Shown: positions 1-6,111, numbered from the stretch's first letter. The stretch: 6,111 nucleotides of DNA from Chloroflexi bacterium RIFCSPLOWO2_02_FULL_71_16 (GCA_001795345.1 MGON01000083.1:261-6371); one strand, 5' to 3'. The notes: generated by a model from the letters alone, not told the origin. A program made the numbers and translations.

Positions 1-306
1 GAAGCGGATCGTGTACTCCGCGGTGACCATCGGCGGCGGCGCCGGGAGCGCGCGGCGCTGCATGAGCTCCCACGCGGCGGTCCACAGCATGTGGCAGTCG
101 GCGATGGTACCGGCGATGCCGCCGTTGAGCATGCCGCTGAACGCTTCGTGGTGTGGTCCCGGACGGAAGCTCGCCACTACCACGTCACCCCGCGGGAAGC
201 TGCGGATGTGGAGGCCCGCGGGATTGGCAGGGCCGCATCCGAAGCAGACAAGTCCCGGCGCGTAGCGCTCCTGCAGGCTCGGACCGGCTTCCGCTGCGCC
301 GCTCAG
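1..306 (-). CDS. PaaI-like hotdog-fold thioesterase, partial (runs off left edge)
   Basis: The minus strand reads 102 codons without a stop, from a CTG at 306-304 to the window edge, so the C-terminal part is missing. The N-terminal half matches small PaaI/4HBT hotdog proteins: LQERYAP at residues 11-17, a CFGCGPANP block at 21-29 with a CxxC pair (C21, C24), PHHEAF at 51-56, and the hotdog helix signature LNGG (60-63) followed by D70-C71-H72. In the family this helix carries the HGG-like turn and the acidic catalytic residue; here it is NGG with D70. Such enzymes hydrolyse acyl-CoA thioesters, and the substrate cannot be read from the sequence. No in-frame ATG, GTG or TTG lies between the acetyltransferase stop and the conserved block. 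I therefore chose the CTG, whose last two bases are the first two of the upstream TGA. An AAGGAG lies 11 bases upstream. The family call is fairly sure and the exact start is inferred. Confidence 0.8.
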   Translation of the reverse strand, partial: MSGAAEAGPSLQERYAPGLVCFGCGPANPAGLHIRSFPRGDVVVASFRPGPHHEAFSGMLNGGIAGTIADCHMLWTAAWELMQRRALPAPPPMVTAEYTIRF

Positions 307-1292
307 CTGCCCGTGAGCTCCTTGATGACCTGGATCATCTCGGGGCGCGGCCGGTACCCCATGGAGTCGTTGATGTGGAGGATCGGATCGTTCTGCGAGT
401 CGTTGTCGGTGCGGACGCGGTCCACCCCGAGCGCGATCGCCTGCATGACCGTCTCGCACTTGAGCGCCCGGGCCACCCCCTTGCCGCGGACGGACCGCGC
501 GGTACCGGTCCAGTCGGTGGCGACGACGCCGCGCACGGGCGGGTAGGAGAGCGCGGATATCCCGACGACGTCCTCTCCCACGCGGGCGATCCACATCCGA
601 TCCTCGCGGATGCCCGGATCCTGTAGCCACGTGCGGAACACCTCGAACGGCGTCGGCACCCAGGGAACGGTCCGCGGGGTGTCCTGCGAGGCCTCCTCGC
701 TCATGCGCCAGATCTTCCGGTCCTTCTCGGGGTCCGGATCGTCGGCGACCGTCAGCACCTCTATGCCCTGCCGGTCCATGCGCGCGCGGGAGTCGCGCGT
801 CATCTCCTCGAGCCTGCTGCGGTTCGCGATCAGGTCCAGCTCCCAGAAGCGCTCGCGGCGCTGCTCGCGGTAGCCGCGGGACGTGACCACATCGACGCGC
901 AAGCGGTCCCACTCCCAGACCCATGTCGTGGCGCGGAGCGCGCCGTCGCGCCGGGCGAGGTCCTCGCTCTGCGCCAGCAGGGCGCCGACGCGCTCGGGCG
1001 TGCGCAGGGCCTTGACCACCTCTCCGGTCACCCGCGCGTAGCGCTCGGGCATCTTGTCCCAGGAAGCGTGCTGGATCCCGGCGAGCCCGACGGGCTTGCC
1101 GCCGCGCAGCGCGACGAGACGCCGCACGGTCGCGGTGGGATCGACATTCGCCCACCAGTGGCGCCAGAGAACGGGGTCCTCCGGATCGTCGGGCTGCAGC
1201 TCCGTGTACATGTCGGCCGCGAAGGCAGCGTCGTCGAGGGTCGCCTCGCGGAGCGCGAGGTCGCCCGCGGTCAGCTCGCCGGTGGCGATCAC
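303..1292 (-). CDS. GNAT-family N-acetyltransferase (two-domain)
   Basis: This 329-residue protein looks like a tandem GNAT protein. The C-terminal domain (about 177-329) has the acetyl-CoA pyrophosphate-binding signature R-x-x-G-x-A as RGKGVA at 269-274. A motif-B region follows, with N301-D-P near 301-303, N308 and MGYRP at 311-315. The N-terminal domain (about 12-155) begins with a GNAT-style strand and helix (LREATLDDAAFAADMY, 14-29) but shows no clear RxxGxG/A loop, so it may be a degenerate, non-catalytic copy. The layout resembles tandem GNAT proteins of the mycothiol-synthase type, but the sequence does not prove that function; the acceptor substrate is unknown. There is no signal peptide or membrane segment, so it is probably cytoplasmic. 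It is the first gene of a minus-strand pair with the thioesterase. The start is GTG at 1292-1290, because the GNAT fold begins around residue 12 and no other start codon lies upstream in frame. Confidence 0.85.
   Translation of the reverse strand: MIATGELTAGDLALREATLDDAAFAADMYTELQPDDPEDPVLWRHWWANVDPTATVRRLVALRGGKPVGLAGIQHASWDKMPERYARVTGEVVKALRTPERVGALLAQSEDLARRDGALRATTWVWEWDRLRVDVVTSRGYREQRRERFWELDLIANRSRLEEMTRDSRARMDRQGIEVLTVADDPDPEKDRKIWRMSEEASQDTPRTVPWVPTPFEVFRTWLQDPGIREDRMWIARVGEDVVGISALSYPPVRGVVATDWTGTARSVRGKGVARALKCETVMQAIALGVDRVRTDNDSQNDPILHINDSMGYRPRPEMIQVIKELTGS
318..323 (-). promoter_or_regulatory. Shine-Dalgarno AAGGAG for the thioesterase
   Basis: On the minus strand AAGGAG sits inside the last codons of the acetyltransferase, 11 bases before the proposed CTG start at 306. 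The spacing is slightly long. It supports initiation at or near the CTGA overlap rather than at a distant GTG (459) inside the upstream gene. Confidence 0.45.
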
Positions 1293-1296
1293 CTCC
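1287..1296 (-). promoter_or_regulatory. Extended anti-16S sequence overlapping the GNAT start codon
   Basis: On the minus strand this reads GGAGGTGATC, a 10-base perfect complement of the conserved 16S rRNA 3' tail (GATCACCTCC). The annotated GTG start is inside it, so the usual 5-9 base spacing is absent. No ATG, GTG or TTG lies in the 5-9 base window after GGAGG in any frame; the only nearby rare candidate is ATC at 1289. Confidence 0.5.
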
Positions 1297-1342
1297 CGAT
1301 ATTGCCAGAGGCCAGCGCTCGTGCGAGATACTTGGAGGCGAG
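1293..1342. promoter_or_regulatory. Divergent intergenic region between the GNAT gene and recJ
   Basis: This 50-base gap must hold, or lie next to, the 5' signals of two oppositely oriented units. Its AT content is higher than its surroundings, with patches at 1298-1304 and 1327-1333. A TTGCCA at 1302-1307 resembles a -35 hexamer for recJ, and GATACT at 1327-1332 is a weak -10 with a long 19-base gap that would leave almost no leader. CTCG-TG-CGAG (1318-1327) is a short inverted repeat that could be an operator half-site or chance. No promoter can be assigned firmly, and promoters may lie inside the flanking genes. Confidence 0.35.
1334..1338 (+). promoter_or_regulatory. Ribosome binding site of recJ (GGAGG)
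   Basis: GGAGG lies four bases before the ATG at 1343. The spacing is a little short but it is the only strong match, and it fixes the start that also fits the family's conserved N-terminus (RRWVLP at residues 7-12). Confidence 0.7.
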
Positions 1343-3079
1343 ATGCCGCTCATTCCGCAGCGCCGCTGGGTCCTGCCGGTGGTGGCGCTGGGGCAGCCTC
1401 CCGACGGGATCCCCCTGCTGATCGCGCGGATCATGGCCGCGCGCGGCCTCGCCGCGGTAGACATGCCGGCATTCCTGGAAGCAAGACCGACGGAGGTCGG
1501 GCCGCCGATGCTCGACCAGGAGAGGGCGGTCGAGCGGATCCGTGGTGCGCTCGCGGCTCGCGAGCGCATCGTCGTATACGGGGACTACGACGTGGACGGC
1601 GTGGCCGGGGCGTCCGTCCTGGTGCGGGCGTTCCGCCGGCTCGGCTTCACGGTCGGCGCGTACATCCCGGACCGCTACGAGGAGGGCTACGGGATCAACG
1701 GCGGCGCCCTCCGGAAGCTGGCGGCCGACGGCACGCGCCTCGTCGTCTCGGTGGACTGCGGCATCACCGCGGTCGCCGAGGCTGCCCTCGCTCGCGAGCT
1801 GGGGATCGACCTCATCATCACGGACCACCACCACCCGCCCCCGGTCATCCCCGACGCATATGCCGTCGTGAACCCGCGCCGCCCGGGCGACCCGTCCCTC
1901 GACAAGGATCTGGCCGGTGCCGGCGTCGCGTTCGCCATCGCGCGCGACCTGCTCGGGCCGGAGCTCTACGCGGCCCACGAGGCCGAGCTGCTCCAGCTCG
2001 CGGCCGTGGCGACCGTCGCCGACGTCGTGCCGCTCCGCGGGGGCAACCGGCACCTCGTCCGCCGCGGCCTGGCGGCGCTCAACGCGTCGCCGATCGTGGG
2101 CCTGCGCGCGCTCGCCGCGCGCGCGGGGCTCCGCCTCGGCCACATCACCGCGTCCGAGATCGGCTGGGTCATCGGCCCGCGCCTGAACGCCGCCGGTCGC
2201 ATCGCCGACGCCGAGGACGCGCTGCGCATCCTGCTCACCGAGGACGAGGCCGAGGCGAAGGCGCTCGCGGACCGCCTCGAAGAGCGGAACACGGAGCGCC
2301 AGCAGCTCACGCAGGTCGTCGTGCGCGGCGCTCGGGAGCGTGCCCTCGAGCGTCCCGAGGCCTGGGTCACGACCGTCGCGGACACCGGATGGCCCGCGGG
2401 CATCGTCGGTCTCGCGGCGTCGCGCCTGGTCGAAGACCACGGGCGGCCGGCGGTGGTCATCGCGCTCGACGGCGCCGAGGGGAAGGCCAGCTGCCGCTCC
2501 GTCTCCAGCGTCCACATCGCCGAGGCGCTCGCCGAATGCGGCGACCTGCTCACGAAGCACGGGGGTCACGCCATGGCGGCGGGCTTCTCCATCCCCGCGG
2601 GCAACGTCGAGGCCTTCCGTGACCGGCTGGACGAGGTCGTCCGCCGCCGGCTCGGCGGCGTGCGGCCCGTGCCCACCATCGCCGTCGACGCGCAGATCGA
2701 CCCGGAGGCGCTCACGCCGCGCCTCGCGCTCGACCTCGCCCTGCTCGAGCCCTGCGGCGCGGCCAACCCGCGGCCGCACCTGCTGCTCCGCGACGTCCGC
2801 GTGTTCGGTGCGCGTCAGGTGGGCGCCGACGCGGACCACCTGCGCTGCAAGATCACCGTTGGCCGCTTCACCTTCGACGCGATGGCCTTCCGGCGCGGGG
2901 GCCACGTCGAGGACGTGACCACCCAGGGCCGGGTCGACGCCGTCGTCACGGTCGGGACGGGCCTTCGCGGCTTCGTCGAGCTGGAGCTGCGCGATCTCGG
3001 TCCGGTCGGCACGGCCGACCGCATGGCGGAGGTGCCGGCCCAGGACGTGGCGCTGCTTGCGGGCACGGCGGTGGCCTGA
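1343..3079 (+). CDS. recJ: Single-stranded-DNA-specific exonuclease RecJ
   Basis: RecJ degrades single-stranded DNA 5' to 3' in recombinational repair, mismatch repair and replication-fork rescue, using two metal ions. The 578 residues match the E. coli-type length, without the long C-terminal extension of Bacillus RecJ. The DHH-family motifs appear in order: GDYDVDG (80-86), VDCGI (137-141), DHH (161-163), and TVADVVPL with D227. GPRLNAAGRI (278-287) is the RecJ core signature. The DHHA1 domain follows with GWPAGIVGLAASRL (349-362), a nucleic-acid-binding loop GKASCRS (380-386) and GGHAMAAGF (407-415). A C-terminal OB-like domain (about 441-555) begins with the EPCGAANPRP block (469-478). 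Every acidic and histidine ligand expected for catalysis is present, so it should be active. Small departures are SCRS where SGRS is common and CGAANP where xGxGNP is common. Its stop overlaps the relA start by one base, so the two are almost surely translationally coupled. Confidence 0.96.
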   Translation: MPLIPQRRWVLPVVALGQPPDGIPLLIARIMAARGLAAVDMPAFLEARPTEVGPPMLDQERAVERIRGALAARERIVVYGDYDVDGVAGASVLVRAFRRLGFTVGAYIPDRYEEGYGINGGALRKLAADGTRLVVSVDCGITAVAEAALARELGIDLIITDHHHPPPVIPDAYAVVNPRRPGDPSLDKDLAGAGVAFAIARDLLGPELYAAHEAELLQLAAVATVADVVPLRGGNRHLVRRGLAALNASPIVGLRALAARAGLRLGHITASEIGWVIGPRLNAAGRIADAEDALRILLTEDEAEAKALADRLEERNTERQQLTQVVVRGARERALERPEAWVTTVADTGWPAGIVGLAASRLVEDHGRPAVVIALDGAEGKASCRSVSSVHIAEALAECGDLLTKHGGHAMAAGFSIPAGNVEAFRDRLDEVVRRRLGGVRPVPTIAVDAQIDPEALTPRLALDLALLEPCGAANPRPHLLLRDVRVFGARQVGADADHLRCKITVGRFTFDAMAFRRGGHVEDVTTQGRVDAVVTVGTGLRGFVELELRDLGPVGTADRMAEVPAQDVALLAGTAVA

Positions 3080-5328
3080 TGGCGGAGCCCGCCACGATCC
3101 GACCGCAGCCGACCGGCCTCCAGGGCGCGCTCACGCGCATCGTCGGGGTGACGGACCGACTGCGCCAGCAGCGCCGCGGTCCCGCGGACATCGAGGCGAT
3201 CGTCGCGGAGATGCGCGAGCGCCACTACGCACCGACGGACATCGAGCTCGTCCGCCGGGCACACGCCTACGCGGCGAGCGCGCACGAGGGACAGCGCCGC
3301 GAGACGGGCGGCCCGTTCATCGAGCACCCGGTCGCGGTCACGCTGCTCATCGCGCAGCTCGGCATGGACCCGCCGAGCATCGCGGCCGCGCTGCTGCACG
3401 ACGTCCCCGAAGACACGGAGCGCACGAACGAGGATCTCCGGCGGGAATTCGGCGACGAGATCGCCCGGCTCGTAGAGGGCGTGACGAAGCTGTCGCGTGT
3501 GGGTGAGCAGCGCACCGCGACGGCCGAGCAGCGGCAGGCCGAGGACCTGCGCAAGATGTTCCTGGCCATGGCCACCGACCTACGGGTCGTGGTCATCAAG
3601 CTCTGCGACCGGCTGCACAACATGCGGACCCTCGAGCCGCTCGAGCAGGAGCGGCGCGAGCGCATCGCGAAGCAGACGATGGAGATCTACGCGCCGCTCG
3701 CCCACCGGCTCGGCATCTGGCACATCAAGTGGGAGCTCGAGGATCTCGCCTTCAAGTACCTCGAGCCCGAGAACTACGGCGAGCTGTCCGGGCAGCTGGC
3801 GGCGCGCCGGCAGGTCCGCGACCGCTACATCGACCAGGCGATGCGGACGCTCGGCTCTGAGCTCGAGAAGGCGGGCGTGCGCGCCGAGATCAGCGGGCGG
3901 GCGAAGCACCTCTGGTCGATCGCGCAGAAGATGCGTCGCAAGACGGTCTCGATCAACGAGGTGTACGACCTCCTCGCGATCCGCGTCGTGGTCGACGACG
4001 TGCCCGCCTGCTACGCGGCCCTCGGGGTCGTGCATACGCTGTGGCCGCCCATCCCCGGGCAGTTCGACGACTACATCGCGGTACCCAAGCCCAACCTCTA
4101 CCAGTCGCTCCACACCGCCGTGATGGGCCCCGACGGGCAGCCGCTCGAGATCCAGGTCCGCACGCAGGAGATGCACCAGCTCGCCGAATACGGGATCGCC
4201 GCCCACTGGCGGTACAAGGAGGGGGCCAAGCCGGACCCCAAGTACGAGTCGAAGCTCGCCTGGATCCGCCAGCTCATGGAGTGGCAGCACGAGGTCGCCG
4301 ACGCGACGGAATTCGTCGAGTCGCTCAAGGTGGACGTGTTCCACGACCAGGTCTTCGTCTTCACGCCCAAGGGCGAGGTGAAGGAGCTGCCGGCGGGCTC
4401 GACCCCGATCGACTTCGCCTACCGCATCCACACCGACGTCGGCCACCGCACCATCGGCGCGAAGGTGAACGGCCGCATGGTGCCGCTGACCCACAAGCTC
4501 GCGTCGGGCGACATCGTCGAGATCATCACGAGCAAGGCGGCGCGCGGGCCGTCGCGGGACTGGCTCGGGATCGTCCATTCCCCCGGCGCGCGCGAGAAGA
4601 TCCGCCAGTGGTTCAAGCGCCAGCAGCGCGAGGAGAACATCACGCACGGCAAGGAGCTGCTGGACAAGGAGCTGCGGCGCATCGCCCAGCGCTCGCTCGG
4701 CGAGATCGCCGGCGAGGACCTCGCGCGGGTGAGCGAGGAGCTGAACATGCACGACGTCGACTCGCTCTTCGCGGCGCTCGGCTACGGCGCGCTCACGTCG
4801 CCGCAGGTCGTCACGCGCCTCGGGATCGTGGACGACACGGAGCAGGGCATCCCGGGGCACGCGCCGCCGGCCCCGCCGCCGGCGAGCGGCGGCGTGCGCG
4901 TCAAGGGGGTCGGCGACCTGCTGGTCCGCTTCGGCGTCTGCTGCGACCCCGTGCCGGGCGACCCGATCGTCGGCTACGTCACGCGCGGCCGCGGCGTCAC
5001 GGTCCACCGCGCGGACTGCGCGAACGTGCGGAACATCGGGGAGCGCGAGCGCATGGTCGAGGTGGAGTGGGAGCGGACCGGCCCGCGGACCTACCCGGTG
5101 GCCGTGCGCATCCAGGGCTGGGACCGGACCGGTCTCCTGCGCGACATCGCCGCGATCATCAGCGAGGACCAGGTCCAGCTCGTCAGCCTCGCCGCGAACG
5201 CGCAGCCGGACAAGACCGCCGTCGTGAACGCGGTCATGCAGGTCACGAGCGTCGAGCAGCTGTCGCGGGTCCTGGCGAGGCTCGAGAGCGTCCGCGACGT
5301 CTTCAGCGTCAGCCGCGACGGGCGGTGA
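3079..5328 (+). CDS. relA: Bifunctional (p)ppGpp synthetase/hydrolase (RelA/SpoT homologue, Rel)
   Basis: Rel makes (p)ppGpp from ATP and GDP/GTP on starved ribosomes and hydrolyses it otherwise, controlling the stringent response. The 749 residues show the full long-RSH layout. The HD hydrolase domain (about 50-200) has H83, H107-D108, E111-D112, and D177 with N181 in KLCDRLHNM, so all expected catalytic residues are present. The synthetase domain (about 245-380) has GRAKH (273-277), YDLLAIR (296-302), YQSLH (341-345) and E357 in LEIQVR. The TGS domain (about 417-480) contains HTDVGH. A helical region (about 490-585) leads to a Pro-rich linker (595-602), then a zinc-finger-like domain with C621, C622, H643 and C647, and an ACT domain (about 670-746). 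The substrate-selectivity motif reads QFDD (328-331) instead of the RxKD usual in bifunctional enzymes. The ATG at 3079 overlaps the recJ TGA (TGATG) with no strong ribosome binding site, which indicates reinitiation after recJ. Confidence 0.96.
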   Translation: MAEPATIRPQPTGLQGALTRIVGVTDRLRQQRRGPADIEAIVAEMRERHYAPTDIELVRRAHAYAASAHEGQRRETGGPFIEHPVAVTLLIAQLGMDPPSIAAALLHDVPEDTERTNEDLRREFGDEIARLVEGVTKLSRVGEQRTATAEQRQAEDLRKMFLAMATDLRVVVIKLCDRLHNMRTLEPLEQERRERIAKQTMEIYAPLAHRLGIWHIKWELEDLAFKYLEPENYGELSGQLAARRQVRDRYIDQAMRTLGSELEKAGVRAEISGRAKHLWSIAQKMRRKTVSINEVYDLLAIRVVVDDVPACYAALGVVHTLWPPIPGQFDDYIAVPKPNLYQSLHTAVMGPDGQPLEIQVRTQEMHQLAEYGIAAHWRYKEGAKPDPKYESKLAWIRQLMEWQHEVADATEFVESLKVDVFHDQVFVFTPKGEVKELPAGSTPIDFAYRIHTDVGHRTIGAKVNGRMVPLTHKLASGDIVEIITSKAARGPSRDWLGIVHSPGAREKIRQWFKRQQREENITHGKELLDKELRRIAQRSLGEIAGEDLARVSEELNMHDVDSLFAALGYGALTSPQVVTRLGIVDDTEQGIPGHAPPAPPPASGGVRVKGVGDLLVRFGVCCDPVPGDPIVGYVTRGRGVTVHRADCANVRNIGERERMVEVEWERTGPRTYPVAVRIQGWDRTGLLRDIAAIISEDQVQLVSLAANAQPDKTAVVNAVMQVTSVEQLSRVLARLESVRDVFSVSRDGR
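4874..4894 (+). repeat. Perfect 8-bp GC hairpin inside relA linker
   Basis: CGCCGCCG (4874-4881) and CGGCGGCG (4887-4894) are perfect inverted repeats around a five-base loop. They encode residues 599-606, the Pro/Ala/Gly linker between the helical and zinc-finger-like domains of Rel. There is no U-tract, so it is not a terminator. It may simply reflect GC-rich coding of Pro and Gly. Confidence 0.5.
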
Positions 5329-5335
5329 GAATGAG

Positions 5336-6111
5336 ATCGAGCGAAGCGAGCCGACGGCCATAGAGCAGGCCTGGAAGCGGCGCTACCGCGCGCCCCGGGC
5401 GACCTTCCCGACGTGGGCGCGCGACCAGGCCGACCGCCTGCTCTACCTCTCGAACCACACGGGCCGCTTCGAGGTGTTCGCGTGGGACCGGCGCGGCGAC
5501 GCGCACCGCCAGGTGACGGACCGTCCCGAGGGGACGGGCTACCGCGTCGGCAGCCGCCTCGATCCGTCCGGCGCGGACATCTGGTGGTGGAACGACCGCA
5601 AGGGCGACGAGTTCGGCACGTGGACCGTGGAGCGCTTCGAGGGCGGCGACCGCCGCGACGCGGCCCCGCTCGAGCCGGCGTACTCCGCCGGCCTGGCGCT
5701 CGGGAGGTCGTTCGCCGTGGTGGGCCGCTCGACCGGCGACGAGGGCTCGACGGTGTTCGTGGTGCCCCGCAAAGACCGGCCGCTGCGCATCTACGCGCAC
5801 CGCGAGAGCGCGGGTGTCGCGCATCTCTCCGCCGACGAGACGCTCATCGCCCTCGGCCACAGCGAGCACGGCGACAGCCGCAACCGGGCGCTGCGGATAC
5901 TGGATCTCACCGGGCGCGGGGTCGCCGACCTGTGGGACGGGCCGGACCGCGGGCTCGAGCCGGGCCGCTGGTCGCCGCTGCCCGGCGACCAGCGCCTCAT
6001 CGTCCACCACGAGCGCGGCGGTACCCGGCGCCCGCTCGTCTTTGACGCGCGGACCGGCGTGGCCGAGGAGGTCCGCCTGGATCTGCCCGGCGAGGTCGTC
6101 GGCACCGACTG
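5336..6111 (+). CDS. S9-family (prolyl oligopeptidase-like) serine peptidase, N-terminal propeller, partial
   Basis: The frame stays open for 258 codons to the right edge and holds only the N-terminal beta-propeller of an S9 peptidase; the alpha/beta-hydrolase catalytic domain would lie beyond the window. Family features are the opening IEQAWKRRYRAPRATFPTWA, then LLYLSN followed by blade-like repeats such as FEVFAWDRRGD, DIWWWNDRKGDEFGTW, LSADETLIALGHSEHGD and RALRILDL. In this family the propeller screens access of oligopeptides to a Ser-Asp-His triad. No signal peptide is visible, suggesting a cytoplasmic enzyme. The start is unresolved. The frame has no ATG, GTG or TTG between a TGA at 5225 and a GTG at 5474, and that GTG would remove about 40 conserved residues. 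I placed the start at ATC 5336, which has GGTGAG six bases upstream; ATA 5360 or a one-base indel after ATG 5331 are alternatives. It follows relA by seven bases, probably in the same transcript. Confidence 0.75.
   Translation, partial: MERSEPTAIEQAWKRRYRAPRATFPTWARDQADRLLYLSNHTGRFEVFAWDRRGDAHRQVTDRPEGTGYRVGSRLDPSGADIWWWNDRKGDEFGTWTVERFEGGDRRDAAPLEPAYSAGLALGRSFAVVGRSTGDEGSTVFVVPRKDRPLRIYAHRESAGVAHLSADETLIALGHSEHGDSRNRALRILDLTGRGVADLWDGPDRGLEPGRWSPLPGDQRLIVHHERGGTRRPLVFDARTGVAEEVRLDLPGEVVGTD
5341..5347 (+). other. GCGAAGC mini-hairpin motif at the relA-peptidase junction
   Basis: GCGAAGC lies inside the mirror-symmetric GAGCGAAGCGAG (5339-5350), 12 bases after the relA stop. As single-stranded DNA, d(GCGAAGC) is known to fold into an unusually stable mini-hairpin. 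Whether it acts here is unknown. Confidence 0.3.

Noticed and set aside
1302..1332. TTGCCA...GATACT as a sigma-70-type promoter for recJ
   Set aside because: The 19-base spacing is long, the -10 matches only 4 of 6 positions, and transcription would begin nearly at the ATG. It is kept only as a weak possibility within the intergenic entry.
1054..2622. Plus-strand open frame of 522 codons crossing the GNAT-recJ junction
   Set aside because: It runs antisense through the GNAT gene and then out of frame within recJ, giving low-complexity Arg/Ala/Gly/Pro sequence. It is a composition artefact.
1289..2905. Long open frame of 538 codons on the minus strand, antisense to recJ
   Set aside because: It lies opposite recJ, is dominated by Arg, Ala, Asp and Val as expected for the complement of GC-rich codons, and shows no family motif. 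RecJ motifs on the plus strand explain the region fully.
4874..4894. Intrinsic terminator
   Set aside because: The stem is GC-rich but has no following T-run and lies in the middle of relA coding sequence.
3580..5361. Long open frame of 593 codons on the minus strand, antisense to relA
   Set aside because: The Arg/Asp/Val/Leu-rich composition is typical of a high-GC shadow frame. The plus strand carries all Rel domains, and no independent start signal or motif is seen.
4041..5363. Plus-strand 440-codon frame ending at TAG 5361, overlapping relA
   Set aside because: Within relA it is an Arg/Ala/Gly-rich shadow. Only its last codons, after ATG 5331, matter, and only as a possible mini-ORF or frameshifted peptidase start.
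5354..5363. Programmed -1 frameshift joining ATG 5331 to the peptidase frame
   Set aside because: There is no slippery heptamer and no upstream or downstream stimulator at a suitable distance. An indel or a non-canonical start is simpler.

Overview
The window is a gene-dense, very GC-rich stretch of bacterial chromosome (roughly 70% GC by eye, codons ending almost always in G or C). It has five protein-coding genes, two of them cut by the window edges, and no RNA gene, mobile element or CRISPR array that I can see. The direct adjacency recJ-relA, together with the GC content and the sequence style, suggests a high-GC member of the Terrabacteria side of the tree, such as Chloroflexota or a deep actinobacterial lineage. 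That placement is inference; no ribosomal RNA or other marker is present.

Layout. On the minus strand, reading leftwards from about 1292, a two-gene unit encodes a two-domain GNAT-family acetyltransferase (303-1292) and a PaaI-like hotdog thioesterase (306 to the left edge). They overlap at the stop/start junction. A 50-base divergent gap (1293-1342) separates this unit from a plus-strand unit: recJ (1343-3079), the bifunctional (p)ppGpp synthetase/hydrolase relA/rel (3079-5328, overlapping recJ by one base), and the N-terminal beta-propeller part of an S9-family serine peptidase (about 5336 to the right edge).

How the genes relate. recJ and relA are almost certainly co-translated. RecJ is a single-strand 5'-3' exonuclease of recombination and repair, and Rel sets the alarmone level that governs the stringent response. 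This matches the recJ-apt-relA cluster known from Bacillus, but with apt absent. The acetyltransferase and thioesterase have no specific substrate that can be read from sequence. The peptidase may be a passenger of the relA transcript.

Main points for a second look: three of the five genes have abnormal start regions. The thioesterase appears to start at CTG within a CTGA overlap. The GNAT gene has a 10-base perfect complement of the 16S tail fused onto its GTG start. The peptidase frame has no ATG, GTG or TTG before its conserved N-terminus. Rel also carries a QFDD motif where hydrolase-competent Rel proteins normally have RxKD. I found no convincing undescribed multi-gene system here.
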